DNA of 64,000 bases from Brachionus plicatilis (Eukaryota; Rotifera; Eurotatoria; Ploima; Brachionidae), in assembly GCA_010279815.1 (NCBI GenBank), contig QEOQ01000226.1:1080517-1144516 (forward strand), written 5' to 3'. Numbering within the stretch: the first letter of the stretch is position 1; each line of letters starts with the position of its first letter. Below, piece by piece: positions 31,997 to 42,004 of this stretch. The notes below the pieces were generated by a model. It was not told the DNA's origin. It searched no databases and saw only the letters and a list, made by a program, of their open reading frames with translations. The position numbers were made by a program, and so were the translations under genes.

Positions 31997-33056
31997 ACTG
32001 AAAAAAGAAATCCTGTTTAAATTTTTAGGTCAAAATAAGAGTTAAGATTCTCGATAGAAAAAGCTATAATAGAAATAAATGTTCATCTTCAGGATTGTTG
32101 ACTAGACCGGAATACATCGTATCCTAATTCGGAATGCATCGTGATTATTCAAAGTTTTTTATAATTTCAAAATAAAAAAATAATTACTCTAAAATTGTTT
32201 AAAATTTTTAATTATTCATAAAAGATTTGTCTTCTCCCGGTGCATTTTCAAATAATTAATTAAATGAGAAAAAAAGTTTTTATTATTAAGAAATAAAAAT
32301 GAAAGGATTTTGACTCTTTTTTAAAATTTTAAATTGTTTAAAAAAAGTTGTTTCATGGCTTTTTAAAAAAATAATAAAAATGCAAAATATACCTGTTCTT
32401 TGATTTTCAATTCAAAACTTACAACTCAAAGATTAAATAAAGTGAATAAATATTTTCGTGTTAAATAATTTATAAATAAATCAGATGAAAAAATAAATTT
32501 TTGAAAAAAATATTTAATCAGGAAAAATCAATACATAAACAAAAACACGAGTCTTAGAGTCCATCATTAAATTTCATCTAAAGATTTTCTTATTTTTCAC
32601 ATATTTTTTTTGTTTTAATAAAAATTGATGAGCTTTTGGATTTAATATTTAAATTGTGTTCAAAGTCTGTTGACATAAAAATAATTGATAAAAATCTGTT
32701 TTGATCGAAAATCCAAATTTCAAAAAAAAATTCCTTGGTATTAATTGTAAGTATCGATTTTCCAAAAAGCGACTCAAATTTTTAACAAAAGCCGAATAGA
32801 AAAGCGATAAAATTATCAATGTAAACATTTTTTGAATCTTTCAAAATATCTTATTTAGTAAATTTATTTTGATTGAGATTTTCTGTTTAGATTTCAGATT
32901 TTTTTTGCCTCTAGGTTTTTTTTTCAAGTTTCTGGGTAAATAAAACTGCTAGCATGCTTCTCTAATTAATTTCTAGCAATTAAATCATTCCATTAATTTT
33001 GAACTGTTTGCAGTATAAAAAAAAAAAAATTCATAATTATTATTGAGAATATTAAT
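31997..33056. other. Gene-free stretch
   Basis: AT-rich. 'CCGGAATACATCGTATCC / TTCGGAATGCATCGTG' at 32108-32142 is a small imperfect tandem. No gene is supported. Confidence 0.3.
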
Positions 33057-34677
33057 TTCTTAATCTAAATTGATGATATTTTTAGATCATCTAAGACCAA
33101 AAAGAGCTTGATGATTGTATGTTATTCTTTTTAGTGCGGACTCAGTTGAATGATCGCCAAAAATAAAAAAATTAAATTAATCCCACTTATTTTGAAATTT
33201 AGTCGGCTTCCTAATCTTGAGCTGATACTGTCCCATAAAAGGTTCTCTTCTAAACTCACATTAAAAAGATTTAGAATTTTTTATCAATCATTTTTTCCAT
33301 TGATATTGATTCACCATTCATTTCAATTTTCAGTGTTCGACAATCACATGCCACTGATGTTATCAACTGATTGTCTTATTAAGTTATTTTTACTCATTCA
33401 TTTAAATTTAAATTAAAATAATTAAGTGTTTTACAAATTTTAATGCAGGAGCATAGGAAGTCTGTGGATGGTTAGGAATATTCAGTCGGTTCAGTTGTGA
33501 GGATGGAGTCACTAGACCTTAATCAAAAAGATCCTTTTTCTTTGAATTTTTGAGAAAGATATAGCAGAAAAGATGATAATTTTAAATTGGACGAAAATTA
33601 GACAATAATATGGTTTGATTCAAAAGTCAGATTTTTTTATTTAGACAAAAATCATTGTTAACGCTGATTTCCGTATTTGTTCAAGTTTGGTCATCAAAGG
33701 GTTTATTTCATTTAAAAAAATTTCACTTAAAAAAAATGACTCAAATTAAAGAAATTTATCAATTTGTTTTCCTTTAATTAGAAGAAACAAGATTCATGTT
33801 TAAAAAAGCAACTTAATTACGGAAAGTGGCTACCACACAGGGTGTCGTCACCCATCGCGTTATGCATCATTTTGCATGCAAATCGCGACTTGTAGCCTAC
33901 CCCTTACTACTACTACTACATGACAAATAACTGGAGATTTTATTTCTAACGGGTTTTCAAAAAAGAATTTCAAAAGTTTGACATGTAAAAAAAAATATTT
34001 ATTTTCTTAAAGCATACTTTTAAAAGGTTTTAATTGATATATTTTAACATATTTATATAGTAACTAAACATAATTATATTTTAACTTTCAAAACATTAGA
34101 GGACTGTTTTCAGTTTAAAGTAAAGGAGTTCCAGATGGCCTATTTCGGTTAATTAACATAGTTAAAACTTTTGAATTAAAATAGAAAATAAGGAAATTTT
34201 TACTGATTTTGACGTTTATTCACGAGTTTTTATCTCAAAAAAAAATAATTTAGAATTTTACGTAAATTTGATTAATTATTTTTTGATGATTTGAAAAGTG
34301 TAATTATTATATTTTCAATTATTTAGAAATTTTATCAACCGAAAAAATGATCTTTATGTGGTTCTTTTGGGTCTAGAAAATGTTTATGTAAAAACTGTAA
34401 TTTATTTTACCTCAGAACAACATATCGTATAAAAATTTAATATATATACATATGTTATATAGAAAAAGCAAAATTAATTATTTAGTTTTAATATCAATAA
34501 TTTTAGTAAAATAATAATAAAGTTTTATTTATAGTGGATTACTAAATCTAATTGTCTTCTTAGCGCAAAGCCTGATGCCACTTTTGATTGCACAACAGAA
34601 AGAACATACATATTTTATTTAGTTTTTGTATTTTTTATCCCTATTAGTCGATTTGTACCCCAGATTTCCATTTTTTT
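33057..34677. repeat. ~1.6-kb repeat, copy 1
   Basis: Aligned by eye to 37853-41257 in the same orientation, starting at 'AAATTGATGATATTTTT' and ending 'GTACCCCAGATTTCCATT'. Matches are frequent through every block, e.g. 'GCGGACTCAGTTGAATGATC', 'AGGAGCATAGGAAGTCTGTG' and 'CTTCTTAGCGCAAAGCCTGA'. An 88-codon frame (33150-33416) is kept in both copies (37951-38217) with few changes, but it has no family features. The two copies flank the secreted WD40 gene at 36460. The nature of the repeat (transposon or segmental duplication) is unresolved. Confidence 0.8.
33803..33921. mobile_element. ~118-bp insertion with (CTA)n tail
   Basis: Present in copy 1 but absent at the matching point of copy 2 (after 'AGATTCATGTTT', near 38505). 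It is GC-richer, contains 'GGCTACCACACAGGGTG' and 'CGACTTGTAGCCTACCCC', and ends in CTACTACTACTAC, like the simple tail of a short retroposon. Confidence 0.55.
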
Positions 34678-35089
34678 ATCATAGCGACTGTGTTAAGAAA
34701 GCGGTTCTCGAGACAATTTCTTAAATTTCAAAATGCATAAAAACAATTACGATTTTAGCACATATTAAACTATCATTCAATTAAAATTGGAATTACAAGA
34801 TAATAATAAATATTAAAAATAAATAATATAAAAGTTAATATTTCGCTTTTCTTTATAAGTGTGAACTACTACTCATAAAAAAAAAACAAAATTAATTAAT
34901 TATTTTCTACTTTCTTATTTTATTTTTCTAATTTTATTTTAATCTAAATCAAATATTAATGCAGGAGAAAATTAAATATATAATTATATAATTAAATTAA
35001 ATATTAATTAAATAAAGAGAATATTAATGCCGAACCACTGGAAAGAATCAAAATTATATATTTTTTTAAATCTAAGTAATTTTTTTATC
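34678..35089. other. Spacer
   Basis: AT-rich with an ATTAA-rich stretch (34960-35020); no feature supported. Confidence 0.3.
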
Positions 35090-35505
35090 AAAGTTAGTTA
35101 AAATATAGCGAATTTAGGCATCTTGAAGTTGAAGATCAATTCAAAGAGTTTATCTTTAGATATTAAAATTAATCTTTAAATTTATTTAAATAATTTTAAT
35201 GTACTCAAAAATAAAAGAAAAATTTAAAAATGAATTTCAAATATTAAAATTCCAAATTAGTAATAAAATGAAAAGATCGATCTTTTCTACAAATATTTTT
35301 GGAATAGATTTTTTTTATTTTTTAAATCTTCATAATATTAAAGCATTTTACATAAAAAAATTTTCAATTAATTCAAAGATTAATTTCAATTTCAAATGAT
35401 TAACTCTTTGAATTGAAATGATATGTTGAATTGATCATTAACTTCAAGATGCCCGAATTTAAACATATTGATTTAATGAATTGTTTTTTTAAATATTCGT
35501 TTTGA
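35090..35505 (+). pseudogene. LRR fragment, degraded and split by a MITE
   Basis: If the MITE (35117-35453) and one target copy are set aside, the flanks read 'AAAATATAGCGAATTTA' followed by 'AACATATTGATTTAATGAATT'. This parallels the leucine-rich-repeat frame at 36322-36370 (TTGAAATATCTCGAACTTA, AACATATTGATTTAGACAAA). It contains stops and is not functional. Confidence 0.4.
35117..35453. mobile_element. MITE with 8-bp duplication (GGCATCTTGAAGTT ends)
   Basis: The ends GGCATCTTGAAGTT and AACTTCAAGATGCC are inverted. The 8 bp CGAATTTA occur on both sides (35109-35116 and 35454-35461). The arms extend through 'GATCAATTCAAAGAGTT'. The 66-codon frame at 35199-35399 lies inside and is not a gene. 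A relative lies at 50657-50886. Confidence 0.85.
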
Positions 35506-36102
35506 GTTCAAATTCATTTTAAAGTATTTTGTAATTTTTCAATTTGATGAGATTTAAAATTAAAAAAATTAAAAATTGACTGCTTTTCTTAAATAAAATG
35601 AGGATAGTTTACAATCATACTTAATTAATTTATTTATTTAATTCAAATCCAATGGACAAGTTGAAATTTAAAATTAATATTAAAATTTAAATATGATTTT
35701 TATATTTAAGAAATGATAGAAAATTTTAAAGACAATTAAAATAAAATTACTAATATTTAATAATTTTTACAGAAACATTAATTTTAAATATTTTTTTTAA
35801 ATTTTAATCAAAATAACAATTTTTTTTGTTGCAATTTTTTATTTGATATTAATATTAGTTTAGGCTTATCAGGAGTAATACTGCAAGTGAGGCTTTTCCT
35901 CGCTATGACAGCCGATTGTTAATATCTTTTTTATATTTGTCGTAATTCGCTTTGAAGCCGTTTGGATTGAATTACTATGGACACAAGTTGATTCCAAAAG
36001 GAGATGATATAATTTTTAATAAAAAATTCTCTTTGACAGCAGTTAGTTTTTAGTTATCTCTATTATCTTTGCTTGTAATCTCTTATTTCACTCGCTGGAC
36101 CA

Positions 36103-36141
36103 ATTCCAGAGATCGAATCCGGTAGATTCGATCTCTGGAAT
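36103..36141. repeat. Perfect 17-bp hairpin
   Basis: ATTCCAGAGATCGAATC and GATTCGATCTCTGGAAT are perfectly complementary, with loop CGGTA. The sequence is not AT-biased. It resembles a tRNA T-arm on both sides but no cloverleaf can be built. Confidence 0.7.
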
Positions 36142-36292
36142 AATATAAATTTAGAATATAAATTTAGTAATATTGGTTTATTAAATTAGTTTATTAACAC
36201 TGAGATTATTAAATTCTGACGATTTTTAAATAAAATTTTAAAATATTTATTAATTTTTTTTATTTCATACTATCAAAAATATAATATATAGT

Positions 36293-36484
36293 TAGTCAGC
36301 TAAGCAAATTTTGATCAAAAGTAAATTGAAATATCTCGAACTTAAACATATTGATTTAGACAAAAATAATATTAAAGCAGATGTATTTCATGGCTTGTTT
36401 TCCACAATAAGAGTATTTAAAAACCTTTTAAATAAGAAAGAAAAACATTTACATTCAAAATGTTTAAGTTAATTTTTCTTAGTT
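36293..36484 (+). pseudogene. Leucine-rich-repeat fragment overlapping WD40 gene start
   Basis: An open frame with no ATG upstream: 'KSKLKYLELKHIDLDKNNI', then 'KADVFHGLFSTIRVFKNLL', then 'NKKEKHLHSKCLS' and a stop at 36482-36484. The spacing L..L.L..I.L..N.I......F.GL fits one to two LRR units. It runs over the ATG (36460) of the WD40 gene in another frame. It is probably an exon remnant of an LRR protein that now supplies the 5' flank of the WD40 gene. A second decayed copy lies at 35090-35505. Confidence 0.5.
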
Positions 36485-37698
36485 TTCTAATCGGTATTTA
36501 TTGCCAGGACTTGGAACAAAATGTACCAATGTTAAAAAACTGGCTGAATACATGCAGCATTACCATGTGTTCAATGGCAATAAATTTATGCATCAACCAA
36601 TGCAGCGGAGTAAGCAGTTGTAAGGCATGTATTACCAATATAGATCCTTTGTGCGCTATGTGCGCAAATGACATTTTCAATCCAAACTATATGTTACAAA
36701 TTTATGGTCAAAATTATCTTCTATGTGATCAGTATGACATTTTTCAAACTAAAGTCTGCCAAATTTATTGCAAAGGCAATTCCAAGTCATACGGTGAATG
36801 CAAAAGTTTTCAGAGTTTAGGCGCTTGTTTTTGCTATAGCCGATTTAATGCTAATCTTTACAAAACAATAGACGGTAATAGCAAAATGAAGGCAGTAGCA
36901 AGTAGTTCAAATTATCATGAATTTGCAGTTGGATTTGTCAATGGATCAATTAGTGTATTTGATAACTATGGAAGGTATAAGCGCTCATTTATTATTGAAT
37001 CATCTAGAGCAATTTGGGACATTGTTTATCTTTCAAATGGGGACATAGGAGTATCTGGATTCTTTGGGACAAGACTTTATACAAACAGTGGTTCGCAAAA
37101 AATGTCATTTACAACAAGCACCGGGTATGCTATCACAATTTTAAAAAATGGAGAACTTGCTTATGGTGTTGGTCAATCAATTTGTATTAACAATCTATCT
37201 CAATCTTCAGCTAGATTGGTTTTAAATGGTCATACAAGCTCAATTGGTTCTTTATTAGCATTACCTAATGGTGATCTAGTAAGTGGATCGTGGGACAGCA
37301 CAATTAAAATTTGGAATATAATAGATGGTTCCTTGAAAAAAACACTTGTGGGCCATACAGGTTGGGTTAATTCATTAATTCTTTTAGAAAATGGTGACAT
37401 TGCGAGTGGCTCAGACGATAAATCTATAAGAATTTGGAACATAAATATTGGAGTACCAATTAGAATCATTCAGACAGACCACAGTCGTTTTATTAGTTCA
37501 ATTGTCTTACTTCCGAATGGTCAAATAGCGAGTATAGCTTCATTAGACGGCACAATCAAAATATGGGATAAAGATTATGGAACTTTGATAAAGACACTTA
37601 ATGCCAATTCCATCAAAGATTATAGCAAAATAGCACTAAATTCGAACAATTACTTAGTCAGTCTATCAGACGATATGTCAATCAAACTTTGGAATTGA
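36460..37698 (+). CDS. Secreted Cys-rich + WD40 protein
   Basis: A single-exon gene of 412 residues. Residues 1-16 are a signal peptide (MFKLIFLSFLIGIYCQ). Residues ~30-135 are a cysteine-rich module with 14 Cys (NTCSITMCSMAINLC, 'CKACITNIDPLCAMCA', 'ACFCYSRF'), an even number that suits disulfides in the secretory pathway. The rest is a beta-propeller: three weak blades, then clear WD repeats ('LNGHTSSIGSLLALPNGDL', 'SGSWDSTIKIWN', 'LVGHTGWVNSLILLENGDI', 'SGSDDKSIRIWN', 'LDGTIKIWDKDYGTL', 'SDDMSIKLWN'), about seven blades in all. There is no C-terminal anchor, so it is probably released. It shares the blade style of the 2206-4221 gene. Partner and function are unknown. It lies between the two copies of the ~1.6-kb repeat. 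Confidence 0.85.
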   Translation: MFKLIFLSFLIGIYCQDLEQNVPMLKNWLNTCSITMCSMAINLCINQCSGVSSCKACITNIDPLCAMCANDIFNPNYMLQIYGQNYLLCDQYDIFQTKVCQIYCKGNSKSYGECKSFQSLGACFCYSRFNANLYKTIDGNSKMKAVASSSNYHEFAVGFVNGSISVFDNYGRYKRSFIIESSRAIWDIVYLSNGDIGVSGFFGTRLYTNSGSQKMSFTTSTGYAITILKNGELAYGVGQSICINNLSQSSARLVLNGHTSSIGSLLALPNGDLVSGSWDSTIKIWNIIDGSLKKTLVGHTGWVNSLILLENGDIASGSDDKSIRIWNINIGVPIRIIQTDHSRFISSIVLLPNGQIASIASLDGTIKIWDKDYGTLIKTLNANSIKDYSKIALNSNNYLVSLSDDMSIKLWN

Positions 37699-38988
37699 TA
37701 ATTCAGACATCATTTTCTCTTCAATAGTTTTCTCCATAGTAAAATTGAATTTTTAGAATGTTAAACCCTTAGCTTTACTTCAGGAACTTAATTAATAAAG
37801 TTTTCGATCAAATTTTATTTAAGAAATTCAACGAAAACACATATGAAAATTCCTTAATTTAAATTGATGATATTTTTTTCACTTAGATCATCTAAGACCA
37901 AAAAGAGCTTGATGATTGTATGTTATTCTTTTTAGTGCGGACTCAGTTGAATGATCGCCAAAAATAAAAAAATTAAATTAATCCCACTTATTTTGAAATC
38001 TAGTCGGCTTCCTAATCTTGAGCTGATAGTGTCCCATAAAAGGTTCTCTTCTAAACTCACATTAAAAAGATATAGAATTTTTTATCAATCATTTTTTCCA
38101 TCGATATTGATTCACCATTCATTTCAATTTTCAGTGTTCGACAATCACATGTCACTGATTTTATCAACTGATTGTCTTATTAAGTTATTTTTACTCATTC
38201 ATTTGAATTTAAATTAAAATAATTAAGTGTTTTAAAAATATTAATGCAGGAGCATAGGAAGTCTGTGAATGGTAAGGAAGATTCAGTCGGTTCAGTTGTG
38301 AGAATGGAGTCACTAAACCTTTATCAAAAAGATCCTTTTTCTTTGAATTTTTGAGATAGATATAGCAGAAAAGATGATAATTTTAAATAGTTTGGTCATT
38401 AAAGGGTTTATTTCATTTAAAAAAATTTCACTTAAAAAAAATGACTCAAATTAAAGAAATTTATCAATTTGTTTTCCTTTAATTAGAAGAAACAAGATTC
38501 ATGTTTTACATGACAAATAACTGGAGATTTTACTTCTAAAGGGTTTTCAAAAAAGAATGTTCAAAAGTTTGACGTGTAAAAAAAAATATTTATTTTCTTA
38601 AAGCATATTTTAAAAGGCTTTAATTGATATATTTTATTGACATAATAAGGTTCTTTTTTGGTCATTTAATCTATTCATAAGTGAATAGTGTTTTTTTGAA
38701 GTTTTTTAATAAAAGTGATAAAATTAATCAAAAATTATATTGTATTCATACTTACTCTAAAGCTTATTCTTACCTTAATATTTGTTAAAAATTTCAAAAC
38801 ATTTGGACTTTCGGTTCGCTAAATATAACCAAAAAGTGTATAGATATATAATATTTTTGAAGAAATTAAAAAGGCAAATTTCAGTTTCTTTTTTAAGATG
38901 ACTTTTGATACAAAAGTCATTGCAAAATGATCAGGAGCTTATTTTAATCAGTCTTTTTTGCTCTTTAAAATAAACAACTAAACATTTA

Positions 38989-39665
38989 CAGACAACTCTC
39001 TTTAATTCGTATTAAAATAGCCCTCTTAAAAATCAATCCGGTTTAAATTATACGATTAAATGAATAAACCGGATCTCTTTTAAAATTTAAAAAAATACGG
39101 ATTAATCTGATATTGGTAAACAACAAAACGCTTTTCATTAAACCATAAAAATAGTGCATCTTCAAGTTCAAGTTATTTACTATTTCGTATTCGATACGAA
39201 TTGATTGATTCGGAATTCAAATAATTTTTTCTATTTTTTAGTATATCGCTCATGGTAGTGGTTGGTATATTTTGTTTGAATTTTTCAGAAAAATATTTGC
39301 ACAAATAATTTTGTTTAGACCCAGGATTATCAGATGCAAATAAACAAATTTCCCTCTTTTGATCAATTGTCAACTCCATCTTTTTTCTTTTAAGCTTAAT
39401 TTGATTGTTAGACATTTTGAATTTTAATAAAAAGAATAAAAAACACTAGTATAGTTGTACGGATTAACATAAAAATAATAAATGATTTAACTTAGCAAAG
39501 TGTAAAAAATTTTGTACGAATGTCGAAATAATCCGCATAACAAAATCCGGTTTAAAAAAAAAAATTCCATGCAAGAGTATTACATAGAGCCCTGAGCCTT
39601 TAATTTTGATACGAATAAAAGAGAAATACGGATAAAAGCATAACCGAATTAAAGAGAGTTGACTG
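38989..39665. mobile_element. Pogo-like DNA transposon, internally deleted
   Basis: The ends CAGACAACTCTCTTTAATTCG (left) and CGAATTAAAGAGAGTTGACTG (right) are 21-bp inverted repeats with one mismatch, flanked by TA on both sides. It carries the first part of a CENP-B/pogo-type transposase on the minus strand. Copy 1 of the surrounding repeat preserves the empty site ('ACTAAACATAATTATATTTT'). Confidence 0.85.
39080..39415 (-). pseudogene. Pogo/CENP-B-type transposase N-terminus
   Basis: From the start MSNNQIKLKRKKMELTIDQ the frame encodes a CENP-B/psq-type helix-turn-helix ('EICLFASDNPGSKQNYLCKY', 'IPTTTMSDILKNRKNYL'). This is the domain by which pogo transposases bind their ends. After 'YRIRNSK' there is a single TAA, and the same frame continues 'LELEDALFLWFNEKR', the start of the second HTH, before running into the deletion. 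The DDE catalytic region is absent. The intact first HTH could still bind related ends; otherwise this is debris. Confidence 0.7.
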
Positions 39666-41257
39666 TATATTAACTTTCAAAACATTAGAGGACAATTGTC
39701 ATTTGAAAGTAAAGGTGTTCCAGATGGCCTATTTCGGTTAATTAACATAGTTAAAACTTTTAATTTAATTTTTTTTAAATATTAGATGATAATAAATACA
39801 TGTACAATTTTGGTTAAATTCTGTCTACTGTAACATATATTTTTTACGTGTCAAACTTTTGAACATTCTTTTTTGAACACCCGCTAAATGAGACACATTT
39901 TTTGAAAAAAAAAACTCAAATAGAGAAATTCTTATATTTGTGATAACTTCTTTTCAATAAAAAACGGTACATTCTTATTTTTAATAGAAGAGAAAAAAAT
40001 AGAAATGATTTTATTTAAGTCTATTTTTTGAAATGAAAATTTTTTAAATAAAATAAACCCTCTGATGGCCGAACTTAATTTTATTATAAGAAATACGCTT
40101 AAAAGATGATGAGTAATCACAATCATTTATCATCTTAAATTTATCGAACAAAAAAATCAATTTTTTTAAGCATTCAGTTTTATTTCTTTAGATTTGACCA
40201 CATTTAATTTATTTGTGATAATTAACCTCCTTAAGGATAAGGATAAAAATTAATAAAATAAATAAAAATCCAAAAAGAAAAAGAAAAGAAAGAAAATTTT
40301 ATCTTAATTTTACAATTGTTTCGGTCGGTTCGGCATCGCCAAATGAATCATAGTTTATTCTAAACATTATGGTCGTGTAGTATAAATTAAATAAACGATT
40401 CAAAATCTTTCTATTTTTTTATTAAAATATTTAAAAAAAATTTTTTTCAGTTTTGTTTAAGTTGGGTATCCAATTATAGTAACATGTCGCTGAAATTTAT
40501 CTTTATTCGATAATTCACTGACACGGCTTTGTTTAAGATAAATTTTTAACTCAAAAAAAAATAGCTTGTTTGAATTAAAATAGAAAATAAGGAAATTTTT
40601 ACTGATTTTGACGTTTATTCACGAGTTTTTATCTCAAAAAAAAATAATTTAGAATTTTACGTAGATTTGATTAATTTTTTTTTGATGATTTGAAAAGTGT
40701 AATTATTATATTTTCAATTATTTTAGAATTTTCTCAAAAACCGAAAAAATGATCTTTATGTGGCCCTTTTGGGTCTAGAAAATGTTTATGTAAAAACTGT
40801 AATTTATTTTACCTCAGAACAACATATCGTATAAACATTTAATATATATACATATGTTATACAGAAAAAGCAAATTTAATTATTTAGTTAAAATATCAAT
40901 AATCTTAGTAAAATAATAATCAAGTTTTTTATTTAAGTAAAATTATTATTTCTAGCTTTTTATTAAGCAAAATTATTTCATTTAATTTAAATCACAATGA
41001 AAAAAGAAAAATAGATTTATTTTAAGAAAAAAATTGATCAATCAAAAAAAATATAATTCAGTAAAAAAATTGAAAAACAAATAATTTTATTTTTATTTAA
41101 ACAATTATTGCTAATTTTATTACTAAATCTAATTGTCTTCTTAGCGCAAAGCCTGATGCCACTATTGATTGCACTAAAGAAAGAACATACATATTTTATT
41201 TAGTTTTTGTATCTTTTTATCCCCATTAGTCGATTTGTACCCCAGATTTCCATTACT

Positions 41258-42004
41258 TTGAATCGCTATATTAGGTAATAAATTTTTAGATTAGAAAGAA
41301 ATTCAAAAAAATAAAACTATAGATTTTTCAGAATTTTTTCTAGTATATTTAAAAAAAAAAATGTTGTCTTAAGTGATCCCTCGGACTACATACGATTCAA
41401 GTGAAAAAAACCGTTGTTTTTGGCTGTTTTTCAATAAATAAAATTGACTTATCTTTTTTTTTTAAATAAATATGCACCAGAGTGTATAAAATTTTATGCT
41501 CTTTTAGAATATATATAATTTTAAAAATATTGTAATTTAATCATTGAATACCTCGGTCTGAAAGAACTACAACTTTTTAGCTGGTTAGTTATTAAAGAAC
41601 CCATTGGTAAAAAATTTAAAATATTCAAATATTTAACTAGTAAAAATTTTTTTTTATTGAACTTAAATAGGTTTAAATTTTTTTATTGATTTGAATATCT
41701 AAAGAGAAAAAAATTTAGAGTATTTTTCTGCATTTGCCAAATTTGCTTAAAATTAAGCATATGAAAAATACGGTATTTTAAAGAACTTAATTATTCCTTA
41801 TTGTAAAAAAGTTATTCAAGTTTTTCTGAATTGAAATTATCAAATTCAAATGAACTTAACAACCCATCATTGGATAAGTTATTTAGCTTAACCATCAGCG
41901 TTTAACTTAAAACATAGTTAGCTGATCCAATACTAATGGAAAAGTCCGGACTTTTAATTTTTTTTTCAATTAAATAAATCCGATACAAAGACTCTTTTTA
42001 TTTT
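41258..42004. other. Gene-free stretch with a shared repeat end
   Basis: At 41373-41402 'AAGTGATCCCTCGGACTACA' and 'TACGATTCAA' recur inverted at 63837-63868, so both are parts of one dispersed element. No gene is supported. Confidence 0.4.

Larger units (their letters stand above)
37853..41257. repeat. ~1.6-kb repeat, copy 2, enlarged by insertions
   Basis: Direct repeat of 33057-34677. Relative to copy 1 it lacks about 100 bp near 38390 and the (CTA)n insertion. It has gained DNA at about 38638-38972, a pogo-like element at 38989-39665, about 800 bp at 39760-40565, and about 170 bp near 40940-41110. The ~800-bp block includes an inverted copy (39838-40080) of 38388-38590, e.g. 'TGTCAAACTTTTGAACATTC' against 'GAATGTTCAAAAGTTTGACG'. 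Confidence 0.78.

Noticed and set aside
33150..33416. 88-codon frame conserved in both copies of the 1.6-kb repeat
   Set aside because: Conservation reflects recent duplication of the DNA; composition is Leu/Ile/Phe-biased and there is no domain or initiation context.
35199..35399. 66-codon frame
   Set aside because: Inside the 35117-35453 MITE; poly-Phe/Lys/Ile composition.
39932..40126. 64-codon minus frame
   Set aside because: Falls in the inverted repeat block 39838-40080.
33057..41257. Direct repeats as LTRs of a retrotransposon
   Set aside because: No TG...CA ends, no primer-binding site, and the DNA between holds a WD40 gene and no gag/pol.
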